Notes: generated by a model from the sequence alone, not told the origin. A stretch of 64,000 nucleotides of DNA from Treponema sp. (GCA_016296575.1 JAEDJA010000006.1:1-64000); one strand, 5' to 3'; positions 25,438 to 33,366 are shown, counted from the stretch's first letter. Program-made: numbers and translations.

Positions 25438-25448
25438 TTTATAAAGAA

Positions 25449-26069
25449 TTATTTTCCAATAACACCTTTTGTACTTGGAACTGCTCCGTTTCTACGAGGA
25501 TCAATTTCCACAGCACTGCGGATAGCACGGGCAACAGCTTTAAAAGCACCTTCCATTTTGTGGTGATCACTTCGTCCACGAATTACATCAATATGGAGAT
25601 TGCACTGTGCACTATTTACAAAACCCTGCCAAAAATCTTCAAAACAGTCTGTCTGGAAGCTTGACTGTTTACCGTCCTGTCCCAAAGAAACAAGAGGCAT
25701 TCCTGTAAGATTAGCGTTACAAACGCAGAAAGCTCGTCCACCAAAATCTACAGCGGCCTGAACAAGAGTTTCATCCATTGGATAAATAAAGAAACCGCTT
25801 CTGTAAATGCCGGCACAGTTTCCCAAAGCTTTGGCAAGACAGGCACCAAGAACAATTCCTGTATCTTCAATAAGGTGATGCTGATCTACTTCCAGATCTC
25901 CTTTGATTTCGCCGGAAAGATCGAAAAGACCGTGTTTACAGAAACTTTTAAGCATGTGGTCAAAAAAGCCGATTGGATTCTTAACATCACATTTTCCGCT
26001 TCCATCAAGGTTCAGAGAAAGTTTTATCTGTGTTTCGCCGGTAATTCTTTCTACTTCAGCTGTTCTCAT
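25449..26069 (-). CDS. hisB: Imidazoleglycerol-phosphate dehydratase
   Basis: A 206-residue monofunctional IGPD, step 6 of histidine synthesis. Both manganese-binding repeats are visible: DQHHLIEDTG in the first half and SDHHKMEGAFKA in the second, each giving the HHxxE pattern. The C-terminus DPRRNGAVPSTKG is the conserved family ending. The gene starts 4 nt before hisG ends (ATGA overlap), so the pair is translationally coupled on the minus strand, behind tRNA-Thr. Confidence 0.95.
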   Translation of the reverse strand: MRTAEVERITGETQIKLSLNLDGSGKCDVKNPIGFFDHMLKSFCKHGLFDLSGEIKGDLEVDQHHLIEDTGIVLGACLAKALGNCAGIYRSGFFIYPMDETLVQAAVDFGGRAFCVCNANLTGMPLVSLGQDGKQSSFQTDCFEDFWQGFVNSAQCNLHIDVIRGRSDHHKMEGAFKAVARAIRSAVEIDPRRNGAVPSTKGVIGK

Positions 26070-26938
26070 GCCATTACCTTCCTTAATTCATATTCAAGAA
26101 TGTCTGTAGCACCCAATGATTTAAGTTTTGGAAGAAGAAGTGGAACTTCACCTTTTTTAACAGCAATTTTTACAGCAAATCCATCATCTCCGTAAAGAGG
26201 TGAAACTGTAGGGCTCTTCATTGATGGAATGCCTTTTACCAATGCGTCAAAATTATCTTTTGAAACATTCATTTCAAGCATAACTTTTTCACGGGCTTCA
26301 AGAACTGCTTCAAAAAGCATTTTCAGCTCCATGATTTTCTGTTTTTTCTCAGGATCTTTCATGGCTTCTTTTGAAGCGTACATACGTGTAGAACTTTCCA
26401 TGAGAGTATCTACAATCTGAAGACGGTTTGCACGAAGACTTGATCCTGTTGACGTATTATCAATAAGCACCTGAGCCAGGGCATCATCATTATCCTGAAC
26501 AAAGCCTTCTGAAGTACCCCATGTGCGGAAGATTTTTCCTTCAATCTTTTTTTCTTCTACCCATTTTCTTGAAAGATTCTGGTATTCTGTTGCAATTGTA
26601 ACAGGAGCTTTAAGCAGTTTTTCATAATCTACTGTTTCAGGAATAGCGGCAACAATTCGAACACCGTCAAAACCAAGATCAATAATTTCTTCAACCTGAT
26701 CTTCTACTCCATTTTCATAAACCCAGTCCTTACCAGAAAAACCAACATCAGCCTTGTTATTAGCAAGAAGAAGACTTGTAATCTGAGGTTTTACTACCTG
26801 AAAAGCAAGATCTTTCTGATTTGTTGTAGGAAAATATGTGCGGTCTGGAAGTCGAAGTGTAATACCAACATCATTCAAAAGCTCGTAAACTGAATCATAA
26901 ATACGGCCTTTAGCCAGAAGGATTTTAAGCTTATCCAT
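26066..26938 (-). CDS. hisG: ATP phosphoribosyltransferase (long form)
   Basis: A 290-residue HisG, the committed step of histidine synthesis. It is the long, self-sufficient form: catalytic halves (KILLAKGRIYDSVYELL, then the PRPP-binding DNTSTGSSLRANRL) plus a C-terminal ACT-like regulatory domain (residues ~215-290) that usually senses histidine. The ATG at 26938 is chosen because AAGGA lies just upstream; a longer frame reaching 26977 would run into the tRNA-Thr gene and is not credible. No terminator separates it from that tRNA, 34 nt away. Confidence 0.93.
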   Translation of the reverse strand: MDKLKILLAKGRIYDSVYELLNDVGITLRLPDRTYFPTTNQKDLAFQVVKPQITSLLLANNKADVGFSGKDWVYENGVEDQVEEIIDLGFDGVRIVAAIPETVDYEKLLKAPVTIATEYQNLSRKWVEEKKIEGKIFRTWGTSEGFVQDNDDALAQVLIDNTSTGSSLRANRLQIVDTLMESSTRMYASKEAMKDPEKKQKIMELKMLFEAVLEAREKVMLEMNVSKDNFDALVKGIPSMKSPTVSPLYGDDGFAVKIAVKKGEVPLLLPKLKSLGATDILEYELRKVMA

Positions 26939-26972
26939 AAATGTATCCTTATTTTTTTTTATTAAATACTCA

Positions 26973-27044
26973 GCCAACTAACAGACTTGAACTGTTTACC
27001 TGCTCTTTACGAGGGAGCTGCTCTACCGGGTGAGCTAAGTTGGC
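26973..27044 (-). tRNA. tRNA-Thr (CGT)
   Basis: The minus strand folds as a 72-nt cloverleaf with perfect acceptor GCCAACT/AGTTGGC, D arm GCTC...GAGC, anticodon stem GCTCC/AGAGC (the loop-closing C-A pair is a mismatch) and loop CTCGTAA, T arm AACAG-TTCAAGT-CTGTT. Anticodon CGT reads ACG. It has its own promoter at 27059-27087 and appears to read on into hisG. Confidence 0.92.
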
Positions 27045-27058
27045 GTTTCTACTATTTA

Positions 27059-27087
27059 ATTATAACTTTGTGAGGTTAAAAAAACAA
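27059..27087 (-). promoter_or_regulatory. Promoter of tRNA-Thr (and probably hisG-hisB)
   Basis: Minus strand: TTGTTT -35 (27082-27087), 17 nt, perfect TATAAT -10 (27059-27064). Start would fall near 27052, 8 nt before the tRNA. The -35 is built from the T-run of the terminator that ends the neighbouring small RNA, so the two units are packed with no spare sequence. Confidence 0.65.
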
Positions 27088-27174
27088 GAGCACCGGGAGA
27101 TAACATCAGACGGTGCTCTTGCCGTCCAGCGTTGCTGGACATCGGAGAGAGTTTATCAGCTTATTTACAAGCTG
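27078..27174 (-). ncRNA. Candidate small RNA, three consecutive hairpins, ~97 nt
   Basis: A complete transcription unit without a reading frame. From its predicted start near 27174 the RNA folds into hairpin 1 (CAGCTT/AAGCTG, 27157-27174), a pyrimidine-rich single-stranded linker containing CTCTCTCC, hairpin 2 (GTCCAGC-aac-GCTGGAC, 27124-27140), and a perfect 11-bp terminator stem CAAGAGCACCG/CGGTGCTCTTG (27085-27121) followed by seven T residues. Promoter at 27180-27208. It matches no RNA family I recognise: no SRP, 6S, tmRNA or riboswitch motif. Linker resembles an anti-Shine-Dalgarno seed, as in trans-acting sRNAs; that role is inferred. Confidence 0.6.
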
Positions 27175-27179
27175 ACTAT

Positions 27180-27208
27180 ATATTAACATCTCCCATGTTA
27201 TATGTCAA
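27180..27208 (-). promoter_or_regulatory. Promoter of the candidate small RNA
   Basis: Minus strand: consensus TTGACA (27203-27208), exactly 17 nt, then TAATAT (27180-27185). The predicted start, 6-8 nt further, coincides with the first base pair of hairpin 1 of the RNA. Confidence 0.65.
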
Positions 27209-27241
27209 CTAATTCTGGTGAATTTATTCAGTGAATTTATT

Positions 27242-27268
27242 CATACAATTCGCTATACTAATTGTATG
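27242..27268 (+). promoter_or_regulatory. Perfect palindrome spanning the start of the HAD gene, with -10 box
   Basis: Inverted repeat CATACAATT (27242-27250) / AATTGTATG (27260-27268) with a 9-nt spacer that contains the -10 TATACT (27254-27259). The right arm includes the ATG at 27266. A tandem 13-bp repeat GTGAATTTATTCA (27218-27243) precedes it. A repressor binding here would cover both the -10 and the start codon. Confidence 0.55.
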
Positions 27269-27916
27269 AATGTTTACAATCTGCCTGAAAATCCTAAGGC
27301 TTTTATTTTTGACATTGACTGTACACTTTATACCAACGATTTTTGGGGTAATGAACAGGTCGACTGTCAAATCCGCCACTTTTCTGATTTAAGGGGCATT
27401 TCCCACGACGAAGGCAGAAAGATGATTGGTGACTTCCGAAAAAACTGGGAAAAGGAACATGGTCATAAAATCAGTCTTGGAAACACTCTTACTCATTTTG
27501 GCATTTCCATTGAAGAAAGTATTCGCTGGCGGACTGAACTGCATCACCCAGAAAACTTTCTTAAAAAGGACCATAAACTTGCATCAACACTGGAAATAAT
27601 TGCAAGTAATAATATAAAAATGTGCTGCGTTACCAATAATCCGGTTGTTATTGCAAAACGAACACTTGAGGCAATCGGTGTAGATGAAATTCTTAAAGAT
27701 ATTGTAGGACTTGATACCTGCGGTAAATCAAAACCTGCCTTTGAACCTTTTGAACTGGCGGCAAAAATATTAAAAACCACTCCCAAAAGTATAGTTGCAG
27801 TTGGGGATCGTTTTGATATTGATCTGGATTTTCCGCTGCAAATGGGAATGGGCGGAATTCTCGTTTCTGGAGTTGAAGACGTATATTCTCTTGCAAAAAT
27901 GTTCAATTTAGGGTAA
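27266..27916 (+). CDS. HAD-superfamily phosphatase
   Basis: A 216-residue HAD hydrolase. Motif I FDIDCTLYT supplies the nucleophile and acid Asp pair, motif II VTNNP, motif III Lys in GKSKPAFEPF, and motif IV VGDRFDIDLDF. A helical cap of ~70 residues lies between motifs I and II, as in phosphoglycolate-phosphatase and nucleotidase types. Substrate is not predictable. The ATG at 27266 is preferred over a GTG 16 codons upstream because the promoter -10 lies between the two. No ribosome site; leaderless geometry. Seventeen nt after the stop comes tRNA-Arg. Confidence 0.85.
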   Translation: MNVYNLPENPKAFIFDIDCTLYTNDFWGNEQVDCQIRHFSDLRGISHDEGRKMIGDFRKNWEKEHGHKISLGNTLTHFGISIEESIRWRTELHHPENFLKKDHKLASTLEIIASNNIKMCCVTNNPVVIAKRTLEAIGVDEILKDIVGLDTCGKSKPAFEPFELAAKILKTTPKSIVAVGDRFDIDLDFPLQMGMGGILVSGVEDVYSLAKMFNLG

Positions 27917-27933
27917 AATTAATCAATAACTTC

Positions 27934-28006
27934 GTTCCTGTAGCTCATCTGGATAGAGCGGTCGCCTCCTAAGCGACAGGTAGTGCGTTCGAATCGCATC
28001 TGGAAC
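27934..28006 (+). tRNA. tRNA-Arg (CCT)
   Basis: Folds as a 73-nt cloverleaf: acceptor GTTCCTG/CTGGAAC with one T-T mismatch (pair 6-67), D arm GCTC...GAGC, anticodon stem GTCGC/GCGAC with loop CTCCTAA, T arm GTGCG-TTCGAAT-CGCAT. Anticodon CCT reads AGG. It lies between the HAD gene and uppP on the same strand with 17 and 37 nt gaps and no obvious terminator. Confidence 0.92.
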
Positions 28007-28043
28007 ATAGTTAGATCATTAAATCTCGTTTTAGGACTTAATT

Positions 28044-28877
28044 ATGTCTACTTTACAAGGATTGCTTTTAGGTGCTCTTCAGGGAGTTGCAGAGTTTTTA
28101 CCAATTTCTTCATCAGGCCATCTTGCATTAGCACAAGCTTTGTTTGGACTGGAAGAAGTACCTCTTCTTTATGATGTACTTCTTCATCTGGCAACTCTTC
28201 TTGCAGTTGTACTTTTTTTCCGAAAACAGATATGGAATCTTATTCTTATTTTCTGCAGATTGATTACAAGAAAACCTCTTCCTGAAGATTCAATTCTTGC
28301 AGCCCAGGAAAAAGCCGGAAGATCAAACATTCTTGCCGTAATCATTGTTACGGTTATAACAGGAATAATTGGTATAATTACTTCTAAATTAATAAAGGAT
28401 ATGAGTCTGAAAACCGTTGGAGCAGGCTTTCTTGTTACTTCCGTTCTTTTAATTTCAACTTCTCTGATTTCCCGCAAAAGCAATAAAACTGAAACAGAGG
28501 AAACTCCTTTCGTTTCTGTAAAGCAGGCTATTCGTATTGGAATCATGCAGGGCTTTGGAACTTTACCTGGCATCTCAAGATCTGGTTCTACCATTTCCGG
28601 AGCTCTTTGGGGAAAAGTTGACCGAAAACTTGCCGGTGAATTTTCATTCATTGCATCAATTCCAGCAATTCTTGGAGCCTTTATTCTTGAAGCTAAAGAT
28701 CTTGGTGAAGTAAGTGCTTCTATTGGAGCTGCACCTGTAATAGCTGGTTGTATTGCAGCCTTTGTTACCGGTTGGTTTTCACTTGCCTTCCTCATGAAGC
28801 TCATTAAAAAAGGCCGTCTTGAATGGTTCAGTGCCTACCTAATTCCACTTGGAATTGCAGTAATAATGTTCATGTAA
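28044..28877 (+). CDS. uppP: Undecaprenyl-diphosphatase
   Basis: A 277-residue integral membrane phosphatase that recycles undecaprenyl pyrophosphate for peptidoglycan and O-antigen synthesis. Both signatures are present: LQGVAEFLPISSSGH near the N-terminus and PGISRSGSTISGAL in the middle, which form the active site in the membrane. About eight hydrophobic helices. AGGAC is the likely ribosome site. The nnr gene follows after 9 nt. Confidence 0.95.
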   Translation: MSTLQGLLLGALQGVAEFLPISSSGHLALAQALFGLEEVPLLYDVLLHLATLLAVVLFFRKQIWNLILIFCRLITRKPLPEDSILAAQEKAGRSNILAVIIVTVITGIIGIITSKLIKDMSLKTVGAGFLVTSVLLISTSLISRKSNKTETEETPFVSVKQAIRIGIMQGFGTLPGISRSGSTISGALWGKVDRKLAGEFSFIASIPAILGAFILEAKDLGEVSASIGAAPVIAGCIAAFVTGWFSLAFLMKLIKKGRLEWFSAYLIPLGIAVIMFM

Positions 28878-28886
28878 TGAAGATTT

Positions 28887-30437
28887 ATGAAGAAAGTTTT
28901 TCTTGATTCAAACGCGGTAGAAAAAAAAGTAAAAGCCTACTATTCAATTCCAGAATTTTTGATGATGGAAAATGCAGCTCATGGACTTGAAAATGCAGTA
29001 CTAAATCATCTTGGAAATTTTTATTCTGAATCAACTGATTTTAATTCAAGAACAACTTCATTTTCTGATAAATCCGTTTTTATTGCATGCGGAAAAGGAA
29101 ATAACGGTGCTGACGGTCTTGCTTTGGCCCGCTTTCTAAAAAACAAGTGCCAGGTTTATGTATATTGCCCAGAAATTCCCAAAACTGAAGAAGGGAAATT
29201 CCAGTATGAGATGGCAAAAAAGCTTGGAATTTCTTTTAACTCTATTTTTAACAATCAGGATGTATTTGTTGACTGTGTTTTTGGGACAGGCTTTCACGGA
29301 GAGATATCAGAAGATTGGAAAGTTCTTTTTAATGCTGCAAAAGCTTCAGCATCCTGGAAAATTGCCTGTGACATTCCATCTGGAATTTCAAAAACAGGAA
29401 TTGTTTCAGAAGGTACATTCAAAGCCAATGAAACCGTAACAATGGGAGCAATGAAATTAGCCCTGTTAAGCGACAGTGCCAAAGATTTTACGGGTCGAAT
29501 TACAGTTGCAGATCTTGGGATTTCCCAAAAGGATTTCTGTGAGCTTGGAAATGACAGTATTTTTCTTGCAGAAGACGATGATATAAAGCTTCCATGGCGA
29601 CATGGAGAAAATACTCACAAAGGAAAATTTGGCCACATAAGCTGCATTTCCGGTGAAAAAGCCGGTGCTTCAATTCTTTCTGCTACAGCTGCTCTTGAAA
29701 GCGGAGCTGGTCTTTCTTCCATTATTGAAACATCATTTTCTAATATTATTCAGTTCAAGCTTGATCCATCCTTAATGATTACTAAAGATTTTCCAAAAGC
29801 TTCACTTGCCTTCACTTTGGGGAACGGACTTGGAAATGCAGACACCAGCAGCAAAATAAAATCTTTTCTGAATTACTTTGAAAATTATCTTGTTGGCCTG
29901 CTGGAACAAAACAAGAACTGTTCTCTTATTTTTGATGCAGACATTTTTTACTGGAGTGGATTTCCTTCTTTTTTCAAACGAATATCATCATTTTCAAACT
30001 GTAAAATCATTCTTACACCCCACCCTAAAGAACTGGCTTACTTATGTGAATCCCTTGAACTTTTTGGCGAAAAACTAAATCCAGCTTCCGCCCTTGAAAA
30101 TCGGGTTGAGATCGGGAAAAATTTTCTTAGTCTATTTCCAAACTGTGGCCTTGTAATGAAAGGTGCAAATACATTTATTGCTGTAAATGAAAGAATAATC
30201 ATTTTAAATGGCGGTGGAGCCTGTCTTTCAAAAGCTGGAAGTGGTGACGTTCTTACAGGAATTTTAGCTTCCCTTCTTGCACAAAATTATTCTTTAGAAG
30301 ATGCCTGTATTTCCGGATGTGCTCTTCTTGGAATGGCAGCAGAAAACTTTGGAAAAGATCGTTTTGATCTTACCGCCCTTAAATTATGTTCAGAAATTGG
30401 AAAAACCCTTTACAAGACTAATGAAGGCGGAAAATAA
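28887..30437 (+). CDS. nnr: Bifunctional NAD(P)H-hydrate epimerase/dehydratase
   Basis: A 516-residue fusion that repairs hydrated NADH and NADPH. The N-terminal YjeF_N half (epimerase) carries ACGKGNNGADGLALARFL and the metal/substrate motif CVFGTGF. The C-terminal half is the ribokinase-like ADP-dependent dehydratase, with LTPHPKELAYL and the phosphate-binding CLSKAGSGDVLTGILASLL. The stop TAA shares one base with the ATG of the next gene (TAATG), so it is translationally coupled to an adenine/cytosine methyltransferase. Confidence 0.92.
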   Translation: MKKVFLDSNAVEKKVKAYYSIPEFLMMENAAHGLENAVLNHLGNFYSESTDFNSRTTSFSDKSVFIACGKGNNGADGLALARFLKNKCQVYVYCPEIPKTEEGKFQYEMAKKLGISFNSIFNNQDVFVDCVFGTGFHGEISEDWKVLFNAAKASASWKIACDIPSGISKTGIVSEGTFKANETVTMGAMKLALLSDSAKDFTGRITVADLGISQKDFCELGNDSIFLAEDDDIKLPWRHGENTHKGKFGHISCISGEKAGASILSATAALESGAGLSSIIETSFSNIIQFKLDPSLMITKDFPKASLAFTLGNGLGNADTSSKIKSFLNYFENYLVGLLEQNKNCSLIFDADIFYWSGFPSFFKRISSFSNCKIILTPHPKELAYLCESLELFGEKLNPASALENRVEIGKNFLSLFPNCGLVMKGANTFIAVNERIIILNGGGACLSKAGSGDVLTGILASLLAQNYSLEDACISGCALLGMAAENFGKDRFDLTALKLCSEIGKTLYKTNEGGK

Positions 30438-31561
30438 TGGACGAGCTTGAAGTTTTTGACGCAAGCACTTTCTTGAAATCCTCCTCAAATCTCCTTATAA
30501 AAGGCGATAACCTTGATTTTCTTACCGCTGTTGAAAAAAATGACCCTTTTGTAGACTTTATTTACATTGATCCACCTTACAATACAGGTAATGCTTTTAC
30601 CTACAAAGACCGTTTTTTTGAAGGAAAAGACCGTCACACAATCTGGCTTGATTTTATGAAGTTGCGTCTTGAAAAAGCCAGACAGATTTTAAAGGAAGAT
30701 GGTGTTATCTTTATTGCAATCGGACAGGACGAGCTTTACCGTTTGAAGATACTTTGCGACGATATTTTTGGTGAAGAAAATTTTATCAACAATTTTATGT
30801 GGCTTTGTGGAAAAGGAAAAAAGGATGAATTTTCCCGAACTCTTCAGCAGGACACTTTATGTTATGCAAAAAACAGGCGAAAATGCAGAGGCTTTGTTGA
30901 AATTCAAGAAAGAAATTATAAAACCCAGAATCCTGACAATGATCCAAGAGGACAATGGTTTTCGGGAAGTATTTCATTTTCAGAAAAAAGGTCATCAAAA
31001 AAACACAAAAACTTTTATACTGTGGAAAGCCCTGGCGGAATAAAATGGGAACGACAATGGTTATGTTCCAAAGAGGAAATGGATATTCTTCTTGCAGAAA
31101 ACAAAATCTATTTTGGACCTGCACCTGACTACGCAAATGTTCCACGGCAGAAGATTTTTAATGGGGAAGATAATCAGATTATTCCGAAAAATATAATCAA
31201 CCACTGCCCTACCACAAGAGATGCACAGAACTATCTGGACAAGCTTTTAGGGGAAAAAGGACTTTTTGACAACCCAAAACCGGTAGAACTTATTGAACAT
31301 TTTTTAAAGATTTCAAATACACCCAAAAACGCAGTTGTTCTTGATTTTTTTGCGGGCAGCGGAACCACCTTTGAAGCGGTAAAGAAATTAAATGAATATG
31401 ATTGTGGAAACCGAAAATGTATTCTTGTTCAAAAGGATGAAGGTAATATTTTTGATATCTGCAAAAAACGAGTTCAGATAGTTATGGAAACACAAGCTTC
31501 TGAGGAAGAAAGTGCTAAATATCCTTACTGCCGTTTCTATTACATTCCGTGCAGCCAATAA
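30437..31561 (+). CDS. Orphan DNA methyltransferase, beta/type III Mod-like
   Basis: A 374-residue site-specific amino-methyltransferase of the beta arrangement: catalytic motif IV DPPYNTG (near residue 47) comes before SAM-binding motif I VLDFFAGSGTTFEAV (near 303). The middle holds a variable region that would carry target recognition. Type III Mod proteins share this layout, but no restriction (Res) gene lies nearby, so it is an orphan modifying enzyme or a regulatory methylase. Its 3' end overlaps the convergent gene 31515-31943 by 47 nt. Confidence 0.85.
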   Translation: MDELEVFDASTFLKSSSNLLIKGDNLDFLTAVEKNDPFVDFIYIDPPYNTGNAFTYKDRFFEGKDRHTIWLDFMKLRLEKARQILKEDGVIFIAIGQDELYRLKILCDDIFGEENFINNFMWLCGKGKKDEFSRTLQQDTLCYAKNRRKCRGFVEIQERNYKTQNPDNDPRGQWFSGSISFSEKRSSKKHKNFYTVESPGGIKWERQWLCSKEEMDILLAENKIYFGPAPDYANVPRQKIFNGEDNQIIPKNIINHCPTTRDAQNYLDKLLGEKGLFDNPKPVELIEHFLKISNTPKNAVVLDFFAGSGTTFEAVKKLNEYDCGNRKCILVQKDEGNIFDICKKRVQIVMETQASEEESAKYPYCRFYYIPCSQ

Positions 31562-31943
31562 CATGAACATGCTTATTTCCTTCTGTTTTGTTGAATAAAC
31601 GGGCAATAAGATATCCTGATAAAGGTACTTTTTTATGACAGACAGGACATCTTCGTTCAACACCTGGTTTTACCACCGGATAACAATAAGGACAACCTAG
31701 AATATTGCACCTCTGGTCAGGAACAGTCATAGGACGGAATACTTTTGAATGAATGGTTTCACCTTTTTTACTGTCTAAAAGTGAATCACATAAAGGGCAT
31801 TTTGAAAAAGAAGGAACACCCGTTTTTGCTGCGGATGTTCCTTTTTTATGAGCTTGTGATGACTGTTTTTTTGTTGCTTTAATGTAACCGCACAGAAGAG
31901 CAATAATAACTACTGATACAAGTGCGATTACAAGATAATCCAT
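31515..31943 (-). CDS. Membrane-anchored zinc-ribbon protein, unknown function
   Basis: A 142-residue protein with one N-terminal membrane helix (YLVIALVSVVIIALLCGYI), a Lys/Ser/Thr-rich linker, and a cytoplasmic domain with Cys pairs: CPLCDSLL, CNILGCPYCYP, CPVCHKKV and a final GCTEC. The four pairs suggest two zinc ribbons. Its ATG shares one base with the purD stop (TAATG), so it is coupled to purine synthesis gene expression, yet I see no functional link. Overlaps the opposite-strand methyltransferase by 47 nt, inside coding sequence of both. Function unknown. Confidence 0.75.
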   Translation of the reverse strand: MDYLVIALVSVVIIALLCGYIKATKKQSSQAHKKGTSAAKTGVPSFSKCPLCDSLLDSKKGETIHSKVFRPMTVPDQRCNILGCPYCYPVVKPGVERRCPVCHKKVPLSGYLIARLFNKTEGNKHVHVIGCTECNRNGSKDI

Positions 31944-33289
31944 TAAAGCTTTCCGCTTTCAGCGGCTCCAGGAAGACCAATATCTTTTCGGTAGAAGGCA
32001 CCTTCAAATTTTACGCCTGATACACAAAGGTAAGCATTTTCCCAGGCTTCTTTAAATGTATTTCCGTAAGCACTGCAGGCAAGTACACGTCCACCACTTG
32101 TAAGCAGTTCGTTGTCATTTTCACGGCGTCCTGTAGTTGCACCGGCAATGAATACTTTTGCACCGCTGGCTTTTTCCACAGCAGGATTGATTGTAATAGG
32201 AAGTCCTTTTTTGTAATCTCCAGGATATCCGCCTGAAACAACAACAGGAGCAACCTGATAACCGCTCTTCCATTTAAATTTGAACTCATCCAAAGTTCCG
32301 CTAACGATTGCCTGACACATTGAAGCAAAATCAAAATCCATAAGTGGAAGAACTGCCTGAGTTTCAGGATCACCAAGGCGAACATTGTATTCCAAAAGCT
32401 TTGGACCATTTTTGGTAAGCATTACACCAAAGAAAATAAATCCACGGTAATCAAATTTTTCTTTAATAAGCCCATTAAGTGTTGGCTGAAGGATTTTTTC
32501 ATTAAATGCTTCCATTGTTTTTTCATCAACATCATCCAACGGACAAACAGCACCCATTCCACCAGTGTTAGGACCTTTTGCACCATCCATAAGACGTTTG
32601 TGGTCACGAGCTGGAAGGAAAGGAATGATTGTTGCATTACCTTTTACAGCATATTCTGGTGTTACAGAAACAGCGGCAAGAACCGAGATTTCAACACCTT
32701 CAAGATAATCTTCAATAACAAGCTTGCGTCCTGCATTTCCAACGCGTCCAGAACACATAAGATCTTCTACAGCGTCCAAAGCTTCCTGTTCGGTTGCAGC
32801 AACAACTACACCTTTTCCAGCAGCAAGTCCGTCTGCTTTAAGAACGATTGGAGCACCGTGTTTTTTTACGTAAGCAAGTGCTTCATCTTTATTTGTGAAA
32901 GTTTCACTGGCAGCACAGGCAACACCGTAATCTTTCATGAATTTTTTGGCAAGGTCTTTACTACCTTCAAGGGCAGCACCCTTGGCTTTTGGTCCTACAA
33001 CAGGAATTTCTGCTTTCCAGAATTCATCAGCAAGACCAGCACACAGAGGATCTTCTGGACCAACTACACACATTCGGCAGTTTTCGTGTTTTGCAATCTG
33101 AACAGCAGCTGGGATTCCATTATTTTCAATATAATCACATTTATTTGGATCAATATTTACACATTTTGATTCATTATGAGTTCCACCGTTTCCAGGAACC
33201 ACAATAATTTTATCAACCGAAGAACTCTGAGCCAATTTCCAGCAAATAGTGTGCTCACGACCACCATTGCCAACTACAATAATATTCAT
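31943..33289 (-). CDS. purD: Phosphoribosylamine-glycine ligase
   Basis: A 448-residue ATP-grasp enzyme, step 2 of purine synthesis. The start MNIIVVGNGGREHTICWKL is the family's N-terminus; LKADGLAAGKGVVVA is the ATP-grasp glycine loop, and LLEYNVRLGDPETQAVL the metal-binding segment. The ATG at 33289 is chosen over a longer frame because the homologous N-terminus begins there; the region ahead of it is a promoter with its -10 only 7 nt away, so the mRNA is probably leaderless. Zinc-ribbon gene follows with a 1-nt overlap. Confidence 0.93.
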   Translation of the reverse strand: MNIIVVGNGGREHTICWKLAQSSSVDKIIVVPGNGGTHNESKCVNIDPNKCDYIENNGIPAAVQIAKHENCRMCVVGPEDPLCAGLADEFWKAEIPVVGPKAKGAALEGSKDLAKKFMKDYGVACAASETFTNKDEALAYVKKHGAPIVLKADGLAAGKGVVVAATEQEALDAVEDLMCSGRVGNAGRKLVIEDYLEGVEISVLAAVSVTPEYAVKGNATIIPFLPARDHKRLMDGAKGPNTGGMGAVCPLDDVDEKTMEAFNEKILQPTLNGLIKEKFDYRGFIFFGVMLTKNGPKLLEYNVRLGDPETQAVLPLMDFDFASMCQAIVSGTLDEFKFKWKSGYQVAPVVVSGGYPGDYKKGLPITINPAVEKASGAKVFIAGATTGRRENDNELLTSGGRVLACSAYGNTFKEAWENAYLCVSGVKFEGAFYRKDIGLPGAAESGKL

Positions 33290-33296
33290 AAAAACT

Positions 33297-33325
33297 AGTA
33301 TATCAGAAAAAATGGGAAAATTCAA
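33297..33325 (-). promoter_or_regulatory. Promoter of purD, leaderless geometry
   Basis: Minus strand: TTGAAT -35 (33320-33325), 17 nt, TATACT -10 (33297-33302), then 7 nt to the ATG at 33289. No Shine-Dalgarno sequence. It is back to back with the divergent promoter at 33331-33359. Confidence 0.65.
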
Positions 33326-33330
33326 ACGTG

Positions 33331-33359
33331 GTGACAGTCAAGATTCATTATGGTATAAT
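33331..33359 (+). promoter_or_regulatory. Promoter of PilZ gene, leaderless geometry
   Basis: GTGACA -35 (33331-33336), 17 nt, perfect TATAAT -10 (33354-33359), then 7 nt to the ATG at 33367. No Shine-Dalgarno sequence. Its -35 lies 6 nt from that of the divergent purD promoter. Confidence 0.75.
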
Positions 33360-33366
33360 TAGATAA

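Noticed and set aside
26939..26977. Longer N-terminus for hisG
   Set aside because: Would overlap the tRNA-Thr gene and lacks a ribosome site; ATG at 26938 is well placed.
27045..27265. T-box or histidine attenuator upstream of tRNA-Thr/hisG
   Set aside because: No T-box motif, no leader peptide with His codons, and the terminator belongs to a unit with its own promoter; the tRNA has a separate promoter after it.
33290..33325. Longer N-terminus for purD
   Set aside because: The extra 12 residues are not part of the family and the sequence is the promoter.
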